Origin: Thauera propionica
Lineage (GTDB): Bacteria > Pseudomonadota > Gammaproteobacteria > Burkholderiales > Rhodocyclaceae
Reading direction: 5' to 3'
NCBI RefSeq assembly: GCF_002245655.1
Contig: NZ_NOIH01000001.1
Coordinates: 30,080 to 94,079 of the forward strand
DNA: 64,000 nucleotides
The position numbers and the translations under genes are program-made. The notes under the pieces were generated by a model that saw only the letters and a list, made by a program, of their open reading frames with translations, did no database searches and was not told the origin of the DNA. This document shows positions 8,879 through 22,570 of this stretch, in pieces. Numbering within the stretch: position 1 is the stretch's first letter; every line of letters starts with the position of its first letter.

Positions 8879-10312
8879 TCAGACGATGTGCTGGCGCGCG
8901 CGCGTGATCGCCGCGCGCACCTGCTCGGGCGCCGTGCCGCCGATGTGGCGGCGAGAGGCGAGCGAGCCCTCGACCGTCAGCACGGCGAAGATGTCGTCGC
9001 CGAGTCGTTCGGCTGCGCCCGGCACATGCGCCATGGCGATGCGCAGCTCGTCGAGCGAGAACTGGGGCAGGTCGCAGCCCTTGACGTCTGCTGCCCGCAC
9101 CGCCAGCGCCACGGCCTCGTGCGCGTCGCGGAAGGGCAGGCCCTTCTTGACCAGGTAGTCGGCCAGGTCGGTGGCAGTCGCGTAGCCCTGCGTCAGCGCG
9201 CCGCGCATGGCTTCGGTCTTGACCTTGATGCCGGTGATCATGTCGGCATAGATGCGCAAGGTGTCGATCACCGTGTCGGCGGTGTCGAACAGCGGCTCCT
9301 TGTCTTCCTGGTTGTCCTTGTTGTAGGCCAGGGGCTGCCCCTTCATCAGCGTCAGCAGGGCGATCAGGCTGCCGTTGACGCGCCCGGTCTTGCCGCGGAC
9401 CAGCTCGGGCACGTCCGGGTTCTTCTTCTGCGGCATGATCGAAGAGCCGGTGCAGAAGCGGTCGGCGAGGTCGATGAAGCCGACGCGCGGGCTCATCCAC
9501 AGGATCAGCTCCTCGGAGAAGCGCGACAGGTGCGTCATCAGCAGCGCGCTGGCAGCGCAGAATTCGATGGCGAAGTCGCGGTCGCTGACGGCATCGAGCG
9601 AGTTGAAGCAGACCTCGTCGAAGTCGAGCTCGGCGGCGACGAACTCGCGGTCGATCGGATAGCTGGTGCCGGCCAGCGCGGCCGAACCGAGCGGCAGGCG
9701 GTTGACGCGCTTGCGGCAGTCGGCGAAGCGCTCGGCGTCGCGCCGGCTCATCTCGTAGTAGGCCATCAGGTGGTGGCCGAAGGTGACCGGCTGGGCGACC
9801 TGCAGGTGGGTGAAGCCGGGCATCGGGGTGTCGGCGTTTGCCTCGGCAACATCCAGCAGGTTCTTCTGGAACTCGCGGATCAGTTCGAGGATCTGGTCGA
9901 TCGCGTCGCGCAGCCACAGGCGGATGTCGGTGGCCACCTGATCGTTGCGGCTGCGGCCGGTGTGCAGGCGCTTGCCGGCGTCACCGACCAGCGCGGTGAG
10001 GCGCTTCTCGATGTTGAGGTGGACGTCCTCGTCGTCGAGGTTCCAGCTGAACTCGCCGCGCTCGATCTCGCCCTTGATCTGGGCCATGCCCCGCTCGATG
10101 TCGGCGAGGTCGGCCGCGCCGATGATGCCCTGGCGGGCGAGCATCTTCGCGTGCGCGAGCGAGCCGCGGATGTCCTGGCGCGCCATGCGCTGGTCGAAGA
10201 AGACCGAGGCCGTGTAGCGCTTGACGAGATCGGAAACGGGTTCGGTGAAGCGGCCGGACCAGGCCTTGGCGGGTTCGTTGCCGCCAGCGGCCGGCGTCGT
10301 GGTGTCTGTCAT
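8879..10312 (-). CDS. argH: Argininosuccinate lyase
   Basis: Cleaves argininosuccinate to arginine and fumarate in the last step of arginine synthesis. The 477-residue protein starts at ATG 10312 ([10 protein letters not shown]...) and shows the family segments [20 protein letters not shown], and the superfamily signature [12 protein letters not shown]. It is first in an operon with a Ser/Thr kinase and a fructosamine kinase gene. It is divergent from algZ, with 87 bases between; argH next to algZ-algR-hemC is a conserved order also known from Pseudomonas. Confidence 0.96.
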   Translation of the reverse strand: MTDTTTPAAGGNEPAKAWSGRFTEPVSDLVKRYTASVFFDQRMARQDIRGSLAHAKMLARQGIIGAADLADIERGMAQIKGEIERGEFSWNLDDEDVHLNIEKRLTALVGDAGKRLHTGRSRNDQVATDIRLWLRDAIDQILELIREFQKNLLDVAEANADTPMPGFTHLQVAQPVTFGHHLMAYYEMSRRDAERFADCRKRVNRLPLGSAALAGTSYPIDREFVAAELDFDEVCFNSLDAVSDRDFAIEFCAASALLMTHLSRFSEELILWMSPRVGFIDLADRFCTGSSIMPQKKNPDVPELVRGKTGRVNGSLIALLTLMKGQPLAYNKDNQEDKEPLFDTADTVIDTLRIYADMITGIKVKTEAMRGALTQGYATATDLADYLVKKGLPFRDAHEAVALAVRAADVKGCDLPQFSLDELRIAMAHVPGAAERLGDDIFAVLTVEGSLASRRHIGGTAPEQVRAAITRARQHIV

Positions 10313-10399
10313 AATGCGTGTCGCAAGAAGATGTCGGCTGGCCGGGTCCGGCTGGCCTGGCATGAGGGGACTCCGCCGCTGTCGCGGCAGGAAAGAACG

Positions 10400-11428
10400 A
10401 TGAAAAGTATAAAGCAAAAGACCATGCCGCTCGGCGCCGGCGCCATGCCTGACTTTCGCAACCTGGGCGTGATCCTGCGGCTGCTGCTGGCGGTGAATCT
10501 GTTCGCGCTCGTCACCGTGTTGATCCGGGTGGACGAAGGCCCACGGCTCGCAGCCGAATTGACGCTGATGGCCGGTCGCGTCGAGTTCCCGTTGCTGCTC
10601 GCGGTGCTGATGCTGTATCTCGTATCGCCCCGGCTGGCGTCCCTGCCGCCGCGCGCGGCGACCGCGGTGCTGCTGGGCGTCGTGGTGCTGTCCGTGGCGC
10701 TGAGCTACCCGCTGCTGGGCGGTGGCGACAGCCTGTTCCGTCACCTCGTCTGGGCGCTCGCGGCGACGGCCTTGTGCCTGATGTATTTCGAGTATCGGAG
10801 TCGGCGCTTTTCGCCGGCGCTGGCCGAGGCGCGGCTGCAGGCGCTGACGGCGAGGATCCGGCCGCATTTCCTGTTCAACAGCCTCAATGGCGTGCTCGGT
10901 GTGATCCGGTCCGATCCGCGCCGCGCCGAGCGCGCGCTGGAAGAATTGGCGGACCTGTTCCGCGCACTGATGCAGGAGAATCGTGACCTGGTGCCGTTGG
11001 GTGACGAGCTAGCATTGTGCGAGCGTTACATCGACCTAGAGCGCCTGAGGCTGGGCGATCGTCTGAGCGTGCGTTGGGAGATGCCGGCGCCCGGCTCGGC
11101 CGACCACGCTGCACTGCTGCAGGCGCGGGTGCCGGCGTTGCTGCTGCAACCCCTGCTGGAGAACGCGGTATATCACGGCATAGAACCTTCGACTGGTCCA
11201 GGCGAAGTCGTGGTCGGCCTTGGCCGGCATGGCGACAGCCTGCGCATCGAAGTGGACAATCCGGTCTGCGACGCGGGGCGGCATCACAGCGGCAACCGCA
11301 TGGCGCTCGACAACATTCGCGAACGACTGATGCTCTTCTTCGACCTCGAGGCGGGGGTGGAGATCGACTGCGCCGATGGGCGTTATCGCGTCCGTATCCG
11401 CCTGCCTTTCCGGAGTGCCAAGGGATGA
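10400..11428 (+). CDS. algZ: LytS/AlgZ (FimS)-type membrane sensor histidine kinase
   Basis: A 342-residue sensor kinase of the His_kinase family. Residues ~20-135 are mostly hydrophobic with about four membrane segments. The cytoplasmic part holds [10 protein letters not shown], with the likely phospho-accepting H156, and an ATPase region with [14 protein letters not shown] 10400 is preceded by GGAAAG. The stop overlaps the algR start by four bases, so the two form a pair. The usual HATPase glycine motifs are weak, as in Pseudomonas FimS. The signal is unknown; the gene symbol rests on synteny with argH and hemC. Confidence 0.88.
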   Translation: MKSIKQKTMPLGAGAMPDFRNLGVILRLLLAVNLFALVTVLIRVDEGPRLAAELTLMAGRVEFPLLLAVLMLYLVSPRLASLPPRAATAVLLGVVVLSVALSYPLLGGGDSLFRHLVWALAATALCLMYFEYRSRRFSPALAEARLQALTARIRPHFLFNSLNGVLGVIRSDPRRAERALEELADLFRALMQENRDLVPLGDELALCERYIDLERLRLGDRLSVRWEMPAPGSADHAALLQARVPALLLQPLLENAVYHGIEPSTGPGEVVVGLGRHGDSLRIEVDNPVCDAGRHHSGNRMALDNIRERLMLFFDLEAGVEIDCADGRYRVRIRLPFRSAKG

Positions 11429-12198
11429 CGATCTCGCCCCCGAGTGACGCCCTGCGCGTGCTGATCGTCGATGACGAGGGCCCGGCGCGCAGCCGGTTGC
11501 GCGACCTGCTGGGCGACATCGCCGACATGCAGCCTACGACGGTGGTCGGTATGGCTGCCAATGGCGTCGAGGCGCTGCGCCTGCTCGAACTGCAGCCTGC
11601 GGACGTGGTGCTGGCCGACATACGCATGCCGGGCATGGATGGCGTCGAGCTCGCGCGTCATCTGCCGCGCCTGCCGTCACCGCCTGCCGTGATCTTCGTG
11701 ACGGCCTACGATCAGTACGCGGTTGAAGCCTTCGAGCTGGCGGCCGTGGATTACCTGCTCAAGCCGGTCCGTGCCGAACGGCTGGCAATGGCGCTGACCA
11801 AGTTGCGCCAGCGCCGACCTGCGCCGGTGGCCGATCTCGCAGCACTGGCGCCGGGCGAGCGCAGGCACTTCAGTGTCAGCGAGCGCGGACGAATCCTGCT
11901 GCTACCGGTGGCCGACGTCATCTACCTGAAGGCCGAACTGAAGTACGTGACTGCGCGCACGGCCGAGCGCGACTACCTGCTCGACGAATCACTGGTGCAA
12001 CTGGAGCAGGAATTCCCGCAGCGCCTTCTGCGCGTACATCGCAACTGTCTGGTGGCGCGCGATGCGGTGCAGGGCGTGGAGCGTGTCGGCGAAGGCGACG
12101 GCGAGGGTCACTGGGAGGTGCTGCTGAAGGGCCTCGACGAGCGCCTGCCGGTCAGCCGCCGGCAGTGGCCGGTGGTGAGGCAGGCGCTCGGTCTCTGA
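11425..12198 (+). CDS. algR: LytTR-family response regulator, AlgR-like
   Basis: A 257-residue response regulator. The receiver domain has D16/D17, phospho-acceptor D65 (VVLADIRMPGMDG), a Thr in FVTAYDQY and a Lys in LLKPVRA. The C-terminal LytTR DNA-binding domain (~145-255) includes YLKAELKYVTART and LLRVHRNCLV. It is translated from an ATG overlapping algZ. Its TGA stop directly abuts the stop codon of ppc on the other strand (shared TGATCA), with no intergenic base. Confidence 0.92.
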   Translation: MTISPPSDALRVLIVDDEGPARSRLRDLLGDIADMQPTTVVGMAANGVEALRLLELQPADVVLADIRMPGMDGVELARHLPRLPSPPAVIFVTAYDQYAVEAFELAAVDYLLKPVRAERLAMALTKLRQRRPAPVADLAALAPGERRHFSVSERGRILLLPVADVIYLKAELKYVTARTAERDYLLDESLVQLEQEFPQRLLRVHRNCLVARDAVQGVERVGEGDGEGHWEVLLKGLDERLPVSRRQWPVVRQALGL

Positions 12199-14949
<2,751 letters not shown>

Positions 14950-15009
14950 CTCGAATGGGGCTGTGAGGTTGGTTGGCCGCAGGCGCCCATCGGGGACCTG
15001 ACGGAGTGT

Positions 15010-15528
15010 TCAGTCGGTGGCGCCCATGCGGCGGCGCGCCTCGTCGATCGCGTTCTCGACATACTGGCCGTAGAAATCCTCGAGCCGCATGCCGACGATG
15101 TCGTCACCTACGGCGCGACCGTAGGCGTCGAACACGCGCACGGTCGGCGTGAAGCGTGCCTTCTGCGTCCTCGCCACGGCGCGGTGCGTCGACCGGGCGC
15201 CCGAAAAATCGACCAGTGCGGCATCGGAGTCGATGTCGATCTGGCGGAACAGGGCGCGCCGGCCTTGCGCCTCGGGTGCCGACATGGGCACCAGATAGCT
15301 TCGCGCCGTGTCGCAGTAGCTGCAGCCGGCCTGACTGTAGAGCACCACCATCGGCACTCGCTCGCTGCGCATCGTTGCCGCGTCGCTTGCAAGGTCGCTG
15401 GCCTTGGGCAAGGCCGGTGGTGCAGCCGAAAGTGCGATCGGCACGCATGCTAGAATCGCGGCCATCCTGCGCACCATTGGTGCGAACCCTGATGCTGCGG
15501 TGCGGCGAAAGTCGAGCCTCCCCGGCAT
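15010..15528 (-). CDS. Exported thioredoxin-like protein with CSYC motif
   Basis: A 172-residue protein with a hydrophobic N-terminus (MAAILACVPIALSAAP) that looks like a Sec signal peptide, followed by a thioredoxin-like fold containing SQAGCSYCDTARSYL. The Cys pair is C69/C72 counted from ATG 15528. That start has AGGA at suitable spacing; an internal ATG at 15477 would give a more compact signal peptide and is a real alternative. The likely role is periplasmic thiol-disulfide chemistry or heme/cytochrome-linked reduction, but the partner is unknown. It is divergent from hemC with only 19 bases between. Confidence 0.8.
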   Translation of the reverse strand: MPGRLDFRRTAASGFAPMVRRMAAILACVPIALSAAPPALPKASDLASDAATMRSERVPMVVLYSQAGCSYCDTARSYLVPMSAPEAQGRRALFRQIDIDSDAALVDFSGARSTHRAVARTQKARFTPTVRVFDAYGRAVGDDIVGMRLEDFYGQYVENAIDEARRRMGATD

Positions 15529-15547
15529 GATCGAATCCTGTTCCTGA

Positions 15548-16492
15548 GTGATCCCAATCGTGAGCCAAGCGAATCCCGAGCGCATCGTCATTGCTACCCG
15601 TGAAAGCCGCCTCGCCCTGTGGCAGGCCGAGCACATCAAGGCCCGCCTCGAGGGATTGTATCCCGGCTGCCGTGTCGAACTGCTCGGCATGACCACCCGT
15701 GGAGACCAGATCCTCGACCGGCCGCTGGCCAAGGTGGGCGGCAAGGGACTGTTCGTCAAGGAGCTCGAGACCGCGCTGCTCGACGGCCGTGCCGACATCG
15801 CCGTGCATTCGATGAAGGACGTGCCGATGGTGATGGGCGAGGAGTTCGCGCTGCCCTGCATCACCGAGCGCGAAGTACCGCTCGACGCCTTCGTCTCGAG
15901 CCGCTACGAGAGTCTTGCCGACATGCCGCCGGGGGCGGTGGTGGGCACTTCGTCGCTGCGCCGCGAATCGCAGATCCATGCTCAGTACCCCTTCCTTGGC
16001 GTCACCAGCCTGCGCGGAAACCTCGATACCCGCCTGCGCAAGCTCGATGAGGGCCAGTACGACGCCATCATCCTGGCCGCAGCGGGCCTGACCCGTTTGG
16101 GGCTGGGCGAACGTATCCGCTCGGTGATGCCGGCCGAAGTGTCGCTACCGGCGGCCGGGCAGGGCGCGCTCGGTATCGAGTGCCTGGCCGCGCGCAAGGA
16201 CGTGATCGGCTGGCTGCAGCCGCTGGTCGACGCCGACACCACCGCCTGCGTGCTGGCCGAACGCGCCGTGGCGCGCGCGCTTGCGGGCAGCTGCGAGGTG
16301 CCGCTCGGCGCCTATGCGCTGATGCGCGAGGGCAAGGTCTGGCTGCGCGGCTTCGTCGCCCGTCCCGATGGCAGCGAGATCGTGCGCGCCGAGCGCGAGG
16401 GCTCGCCGGCCGAGGCCGAAGCCCTGGGCCGGGCGCTGGCAGAAGACCTGCGCGCGCAGGGCGCCGAGGCGATCCTCGCCGACCTCGGCTGA
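15548..16492 (+). CDS. hemC: Hydroxymethylbilane synthase (porphobilinogen deaminase)
   Basis: Polymerises four porphobilinogen units into hydroxymethylbilane. The 314-residue sequence contains [13 protein letters not shown], the HSMKDVP loop, LRGNLDTRL, and [11 protein letters not shown], whose Cys (C249) anchors the dipyrromethane cofactor. The start is uncertain: GTG 15548 gives the stated length and GTG 15560 is an alternative four codons downstream; neither has a strong ribosome-binding site. It heads hemC-hemD-hemX-hemY. Confidence 0.95.
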   Translation: MIPIVSQANPERIVIATRESRLALWQAEHIKARLEGLYPGCRVELLGMTTRGDQILDRPLAKVGGKGLFVKELETALLDGRADIAVHSMKDVPMVMGEEFALPCITEREVPLDAFVSSRYESLADMPPGAVVGTSSLRRESQIHAQYPFLGVTSLRGNLDTRLRKLDEGQYDAIILAAAGLTRLGLGERIRSVMPAEVSLPAAGQGALGIECLAARKDVIGWLQPLVDADTTACVLAERAVARALAGSCEVPLGAYALMREGKVWLRGFVARPDGSEIVRAEREGSPAEAEALGRALAEDLRAQGAEAILADLG

Positions 16493-16513
16493 GCGTTGGT
16501 GCCAGCCTCCGGC

Positions 16514-17317
16514 ATGCGCATCGACAAACCGTCGGCTTCCCATGAGAAGTCCGCCCCGCTTGTGGGGCGCACTCTGGTCGTGACGCGACCGCTGGAGCAG
16601 GCCGACAGCCTGTGCCGGCGCATCGAGGCAGCGGGCGGAAAGGCAATTCGCTTCCCGGTGCTGGCGATTGCGCCCGCGCCCGATCCTGCTCAGCTCGAGG
16701 CAATCGTTCCGCGCCTCGACGAATTCGATCTGGCCTTCTTCGTCAGTCCGAACGCGATACACCATGCGCTCGAGTTCGTGCTGGCTCGCCGGGCATGGCC
16801 TGCCGGTCTGCGCGTGGCGACGGTGGGCAAGGGCAGCGAGCGGGTCCTGCTGCAGCGCGGCTTTCGCGATCCGGTGGTGCCGCAGGACGGCTTCGACAGC
16901 GAGTCGGTGCTCGCCCTGCCCGAGTTTTCCGCCGAGGCGGTCCGTGGTCGTAGGGTAGTCATCTTTCGTGGTGACGGCGGACGCGACCTGATTCGCGACA
17001 CCTTGCGCGAACGGGGCGCTCACGTCGAATATGTCACCTGCTACCGGCGCTACTGCCCGCCGCTCGATCCTGGACTCCTGCTGCAACCGGCAGCGCGCGG
17101 CGAGCTTGACGCCCTGCTGCTGACCAGCAGCGAGGGAGTACGCAATCTTGGCGGCATGCTTGGCGCCGAAGGTTTACGTGCCCTGCATGGGGTGCCGGTG
17201 TTTGCATCCCATGCCCGCATCGCCGCCGAAGCGCGGGAGGCGGGCTTTGCCGTGGTCATCGAGACGCCTGCCGGTGATGACGGGCTGCTGCAGGCACTGA
17301 CGAGGCACTTTGGTTAA
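16514..17317 (+). CDS. hemD: Uroporphyrinogen-III synthase
   Basis: Cyclises hydroxymethylbilane with D-ring inversion. The 267-residue protein has the loose HemD pattern: GRTLVVTRPLEQADSL at the start, FVSPNAIHHAL, VATVGKGSERVL, LLLTSSEGVRNL, and a C-terminal ...DGLLQALTRHFG. I chose ATG 16514; in-frame TTG/GTG codons at 16496-16501 could extend it by five or six residues. Position directly after hemC and before hemX supports the call, since hemD sequences diverge strongly. Confidence 0.92.
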   Translation: MRIDKPSASHEKSAPLVGRTLVVTRPLEQADSLCRRIEAAGGKAIRFPVLAIAPAPDPAQLEAIVPRLDEFDLAFFVSPNAIHHALEFVLARRAWPAGLRVATVGKGSERVLLQRGFRDPVVPQDGFDSESVLALPEFSAEAVRGRRVVIFRGDGGRDLIRDTLRERGAHVEYVTCYRRYCPPLDPGLLLQPAARGELDALLLTSSEGVRNLGGMLGAEGLRALHGVPVFASHARIAAEAREAGFAVVIETPAGDDGLLQALTRHFG

Positions 17318-17395
17318 ACTCTGGCCATGAACGACGAAATCCCCGCACTGACCCAGCCGCCGGGCGCTGCCCAAACTTCCCGCAAGGACGAAGCA

Positions 17396-18565
17396 ATGTC
17401 CGACCAATCGACCGCGAAGGCCGCCGCGCCTTCCGCACCCGCGTCGGCACGCCAGACGGTGGCCTGGTGGGCCCTGCTGGTTGCGCTCGCGGCCGGTGGC
17501 GCCGCGGCATGGTCTGCCTGGCAGGCGCGCGATACCCACGCACAGGCGGCGCAGTTGCGCGAGACGCTCGCCAGCCGCCTTGCCGAAGGAGAGAGCGTAG
17601 CCACCGAGGCGCGCGGCATCGTGCGCCAGCAGCAGGAAACGATCGCCTTGCTGCAGGGCAAGCTTGGTGCGCTGGAGTCGAAGGTGGAGGCGACCGAAGG
17701 TCAGGCTTCGGCACTGGAAGCGATGTACCAGGAGTTCTCGCGTTCGCGCGAGGACAGTGTGGTTGCCGAAGTCGAACAGGCGGTTGCGCTCGCGGCCCAG
17801 CAGTTGCAGTTGGCGGGGAATCTCGAGGCCGCATTGATTGCCCTGCAGCAGGCGGAGGCGCGCCTTGCCGCGTACGACCGTGGACAGTACGCGACCTTGC
17901 GGCGTGCGCTTGCGCGCGACATCGAGGCCCTCAAGCTGCAGCCGGTGCTCGACGTGCCCGGCCTGGGTCTGCGGCTCGAGCGCTTGCTCGAGCGTGCCGA
18001 CGCGATGCCGCTTGCATTTGAGGGGCAGCTCCCCGCGACGGAGGTTGAGACGCCGGCACCGACGGCTCAGGTTGATGCGACGGCCGGAGACTGGACGGCC
18101 AGGACGCTCGGGTACGCGCGTGAGCTGTTCGACGATGTGTGGCGCGAGGTGCGCGGGCTGGTGCGCATGGAGCGGCTGGATCAGAGCGACCCGGTCCTGC
18201 TCGCGCCGGCGCAGAACACCTTCCTGCGCGAGAACCTGAAGATCCGCCTGCTCACGGCGCGCCTCGCGTTGCTCGCGCGGGACGGCCGGACCTACTCGGC
18301 TGACCTCGCCCAGGCCAGGGGGTGGATCGAGCGCTTCTTCGACCTGCGTGACGAACGTGTGCAGATGGCGCTGCAGGAGTTGAAGGAACTCGAGGCGGTC
18401 GCGATCCGCACCGAACTGCCGACGCTGACCGACAGTTTTGCCGCGCTGCGGACCATGCAGGTGCGTGCGGACCGTCCGCTTCAGCCGGCCGCGCCGCTTG
18501 CCGAGCCGAGCGGGCCTGCGGCGGACGAGGCGTCGACAGGCGCGTCTGACGCGCCGGCGCGTTGA
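17396..18565 (+). CDS. hemX: HemX-family membrane protein
   Basis: A 389-residue member of the HemX family, encoded with hemCD and hemY in many proteobacteria. It has one membrane span near residues 22-40 (TVAWWALLVALAAGG), a long coiled-coil stretch and a helical periplasmic domain. It lacks the methyltransferase domain of true uroporphyrinogen methylases, so the old enzyme name should not be used. ATG 17396 is preceded by AAGGACG; an earlier in-frame ATG at 17327 would add 23 residues but lacks a ribosome-binding site. The exact role is unknown. Confidence 0.88.
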   Translation: MSDQSTAKAAAPSAPASARQTVAWWALLVALAAGGAAAWSAWQARDTHAQAAQLRETLASRLAEGESVATEARGIVRQQQETIALLQGKLGALESKVEATEGQASALEAMYQEFSRSREDSVVAEVEQAVALAAQQLQLAGNLEAALIALQQAEARLAAYDRGQYATLRRALARDIEALKLQPVLDVPGLGLRLERLLERADAMPLAFEGQLPATEVETPAPTAQVDATAGDWTARTLGYARELFDDVWREVRGLVRMERLDQSDPVLLAPAQNTFLRENLKIRLLTARLALLARDGRTYSADLAQARGWIERFFDLRDERVQMALQELKELEAVAIRTELPTLTDSFAALRTMQVRADRPLQPAAPLAEPSGPAADEASTGASDAPAR

Positions 18566-18575
18566 GGGGGCGAAG

Positions 18576-19790
18576 ATGCGTACCCTGATCTGGCTGATCG
18601 GCATCTTCGCCGTTGCCGTCGGCGTGGCCATGGTTGCCGGGCTTAACGACGGTTATGTGCTGCTTGTGGCGCCGCCGTGGCGCGTGCAGTTGTCGCTCAA
18701 TCTGCTCGTGGTCATCGTGGTCGTGGGCTTTGCGCTGGTGTATGCCCTTGTCCGCATCTTCAGTCGCACCCTCCAGTTGCCCGGCCGTGTGGCGCAGTGG
18801 CGCGAACGCCGTCGCCGCGCCCGGGCCGGCCGTGCGCTGAACGATTCGATCAATGCGCTGTTCGAGGGGCGCTTCTCGCAGTCGCTGAAGTCGGCCTCAC
18901 GCGCCTATGAGACGGGCGAGGGCTCGTCGATGGCCGCGTTGATCGCGGCCCGCGCCGCGCATGCGCTGCAGGACGAACCGCGCTACCGCGAATGGCTGGG
19001 GCATGCGGCTGAGCATGGTGCGCAGGGCGAGGTCGCGCGGTTGATGACCGAGGCCGAGCTCGCGATCGAGGCGCGTCAGTTTGATGAGGCGGCGGCCAAG
19101 CTGGCCGCGTTGCGCGCGAGCGGGAACCGCCACATCGCCATGCTGCGGCTGGAGGCACAAGTGGCTTCGGCATTGGGGCGCTGGGAAGAACTGGTGCAGA
19201 CGGTGCGCCAACTGCGCAAGCACAAGGCGCTGACCGACGAGCAGGCCGCGCCCATGTTGCGCCGAGGTCACGTCGAGCGCATGCGCGAGCTGGCGGGCGA
19301 CGGCAATGCGCTGGTCGCTTACTGGAAGGGCATTCCCTCGATCGAGTTGCAGGATCGAGGGCTGATCGAGCGCGTGTTGCCGCTGCTGGCCGCAGTCGGC
19401 CGGGGCGAGCTGGCCCGCAAGCAGGTCGAGCGCTTGCTCGACGAACGCTGGGATTCGGGGCTTGCGCGCCAGTACGCCTGCTGCGCGGTGGGTGAAGGCG
19501 ATGTGCGCGCCTGCCTGCAGAAAGCCGAAGGCTGGTTGCCGAAGCAGCCGCGCGATGCCGGCCTGCTGTTTGCGCTGGGTCAGCTCTGCCTGAACGCGCA
19601 GTTGTGGGGCAAGGCGCAGAGCTATCTGGAAGCGTCGGTCCAGCACGGGGCAACGGTCGATGCGCATCTGGCGCTTGCGCACCTGCTTGAGAAACTGGAG
19701 CGAACCGGCGATGCTCAAGAGCACTACCGTGCAGCCGCCGAGATCGTGGCCGGCAAGCAAAGGTCCGCTGTGGCGCTGTTGCCGGCGTAA
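18576..19790 (+). CDS. hemY: HemY-family membrane protein with TPR-like repeats
   Basis: A 404-residue protein with two membrane spans (about residues 4-24 and 42-62), then a cytoplasmic arginine-rich segment and a long TPR-like helical domain. It belongs to the proteobacterial HemY family of the hem operon, not to the Bacillus protoporphyrinogen oxidase of the same name. It starts ten bases after hemX with a GAGGGGG ribosome-binding site. Its function in heme synthesis is not established; a scaffold role fits its structure. Confidence 0.9.
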   Translation: MRTLIWLIGIFAVAVGVAMVAGLNDGYVLLVAPPWRVQLSLNLLVVIVVVGFALVYALVRIFSRTLQLPGRVAQWRERRRRARAGRALNDSINALFEGRFSQSLKSASRAYETGEGSSMAALIAARAAHALQDEPRYREWLGHAAEHGAQGEVARLMTEAELAIEARQFDEAAAKLAALRASGNRHIAMLRLEAQVASALGRWEELVQTVRQLRKHKALTDEQAAPMLRRGHVERMRELAGDGNALVAYWKGIPSIELQDRGLIERVLPLLAAVGRGELARKQVERLLDERWDSGLARQYACCAVGEGDVRACLQKAEGWLPKQPRDAGLLFALGQLCLNAQLWGKAQSYLEASVQHGATVDAHLALAHLLEKLERTGDAQEHYRAAAEIVAGKQRSAVALLPA

Positions 19791-19890
19791 GCCTGCCGAG
19801 CTTTGCCCGGACGGGGCGCGCGCCTAGCGTGGCGCGAGCGCCCCCGGTGCGGCAGAGCCCGGATTCAGCGCCGGGAATCGAGCCGAAGTT

Positions 19891-20805
<915 letters not shown>

Positions 20806-21138
20806 TCAGCTCTTGTCATCGACCGGCGCATCGGCTGCGCCGGCCTTGGTGGCGGCGACCGCCGCTTCGCAGGCGGCGGCATCGGCGAACATCGGACTGG
20901 TGCCGATGATCTGGCCATTGCTCGCCTTGAGGTTGAAGTAAGGACGACCGTCGGAGGCCGTCTTCATGTCGTAGCGCTTGTCGTCGCCGGCATTCTTGCG
21001 CACCGATTCGACACCGTTCGTGCAACTCGTCTTGGCGTTGTAGCCCTCGCTGCGCAGCAGGGTCTTACCGTCGCCATTGAGCAGCTTGAAATAGAACTCG
21101 CCCTTGTCGTTCTTCGTGATCTCGAATTTGACGGACAT
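20806..21138 (-). CDS. yegP: YegP family protein, two DUF1508 repeats
   Basis: A 110-residue protein made of two tandem DUF1508 units, each with a beta-hairpin 'F.....G..YF.LK...G..I..S' pattern: FEITKNDKGEFYFKLLNG and then GRPYFNLKASNGQIIG. Proteins of this family are widespread and small, and their function is not settled. ATG 21138 follows a GGAGG ribosome-binding site. It is placed six bases upstream of hemF, so the two may be cotranscribed. Confidence 0.88.
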   Translation of the reverse strand: MSVKFEITKNDKGEFYFKLLNGDGKTLLRSEGYNAKTSCTNGVESVRKNAGDDKRYDMKTASDGRPYFNLKASNGQIIGTSPMFADAAACEAAVAATKAGAADAPVDDKS

Positions 21139-21261
21139 CCGCGCCTCCATGACTGTGAATGTGCGCACGGGATATGCGCACGGCCATAGGATAGTCGTGA
21201 CAGCGGAGGATGTCAGCGCTGGCGGATGCCTGCGCCGATCGTTGCCGGTGGTCCGGAGTGC

Positions 21262-22539
21262 TCAGTTCTTGCGAGATAGCGCCCGATGGCCGATGTCGCG
21301 CCGATACTGGCGACCGTCGAAGCTGATGCCGTCGGCCACCTCGTAGGCGCGCTTCTGCGCGGTGCGCACGTTGTCGCCCAGCGCGGTAACGCACAGCACG
21401 CGACCGCCCGCGGTGACGATCTGGCCGTCCTGTTCGGCGGTACCCGCGTGGAACACGTGCGCGTCCTCGAGCTCGCCACCGGGCAGGCCGGTGATGACAT
21501 CGCCCTTGCGCGGGCTGTCGGGGTAGCCTGCGGCAGCCAGTACCACGCCGAGGGCGAAACGGCGGTCCCATTCGGCTTCGGTCTGGTCGAGCTTGCCGGC
21601 GATCGCGGCTTCGACGAGGTCGGCGAGGTCGGTCTTGAGGCGCATCATGATCGGCTGCGTTTCGGGGTCGCCCATGCGGCAGTTGAACTCGACAACGCGC
21701 GGATGACCTGCGGCGTCGATCATCAGGCCGGCGTAAAGGAAACCGGTGTAGGGCAGGCCGTCAGCCGCCATGCCGGCGAGCGTCGGATTGATGATCTCGC
21801 GCATCACGCGCGCATGCACGTCGGGCGTCACCACGGGGGCAGGCGAGTAGGCGCCCATGCCGCCGGTGTTGGGGCCTTCGTCACCGTCCTTCAGGCGCTT
21901 GTGGTCCTGGCTGGTGGCCAGGGCCATCGCGTGGCGGCCGTCGGCCATGACGATGAAGCTGGCCTCCTCGCCTTCCATGAACTCTTCGATGACGACGCGT
22001 GCGCCGGCATCGCCCATCTTGTTGTCGAGCAGCATCATGTCGATCGCGGCGTGCGCCTCTTCGGCGTTCATTGCCACGACCACGCCCTTGCCGGCGGCAA
22101 GGCCGTCGGCCTTGATGACGATCGGCGCGCCCTCGGCGTCGATGTAGGCGTGCGCAGCTGCTGCGTCGGAGAAGGTGCGGTACTTGGCGGTCGGGATGTG
22201 GTGGCGGACCAGGAACTGCTTGGCGAAGTCCTTCGAGCTTTCGAGCTGGGCTGCGGCCTTGGTCGGGCCGAAGATCGGCAGGCCAGCGGTGCGGAAGGCA
22301 TCGACCACACCGGCCGCGAGCGGCGCCTCGGGGCCGACCACGGTGAACGCAACCTGCTCGTTGCGGGCGAGTTCGACCAGGTCAGGCACCGCGGTGACGG
22401 CGACATTGTGCAGCTTGGGCTCGCGCGCCGTGCCTGGGTTGCCCGGCGCGACCAGCACGCGGGTGACCTTGGGCGACTGGGCGAGTTTCCAGGCCAGCGC
22501 GTGTTCGCGGCCGCCGGAACCGATGACGAGGACTTTCAT
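21262..22539 (-). CDS. purD: Phosphoribosylamine-glycine ligase
   Basis: ATP-grasp enzyme joining glycine to 5-phosphoribosylamine in de novo purine synthesis. The 425-residue protein shows [15 protein letters not shown] at the N-terminus, the ATP-grasp lid [14 protein letters not shown], the signature [11 protein letters not shown], and a C-terminal domain. It follows purH by 31 bases in the dusB-fis-purH-purD direction, a common betaproteobacterial arrangement. Confidence 0.97.
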   Translation of the reverse strand: MKVLVIGSGGREHALAWKLAQSPKVTRVLVAPGNPGTAREPKLHNVAVTAVPDLVELARNEQVAFTVVGPEAPLAAGVVDAFRTAGLPIFGPTKAAAQLESSKDFAKQFLVRHHIPTAKYRTFSDAAAAHAYIDAEGAPIVIKADGLAAGKGVVVAMNAEEAHAAIDMMLLDNKMGDAGARVVIEEFMEGEEASFIVMADGRHAMALATSQDHKRLKDGDEGPNTGGMGAYSPAPVVTPDVHARVMREIINPTLAGMAADGLPYTGFLYAGLMIDAAGHPRVVEFNCRMGDPETQPIMMRLKTDLADLVEAAIAGKLDQTEAEWDRRFALGVVLAAAGYPDSPRKGDVITGLPGGELEDAHVFHAGTAEQDGQIVTAGGRVLCVTALGDNVRTAQKRAYEVADGISFDGRQYRRDIGHRALSRKN

Positions 22540-22570
22540 GGGGCGCTCCGTGTTGCTGCGGGGTCGATGC

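Noticed and set aside
19791..19890. Possible terminator between hemY and hemF
   Set aside because: Short GC inverted repeats without a T-run; too weak to call.
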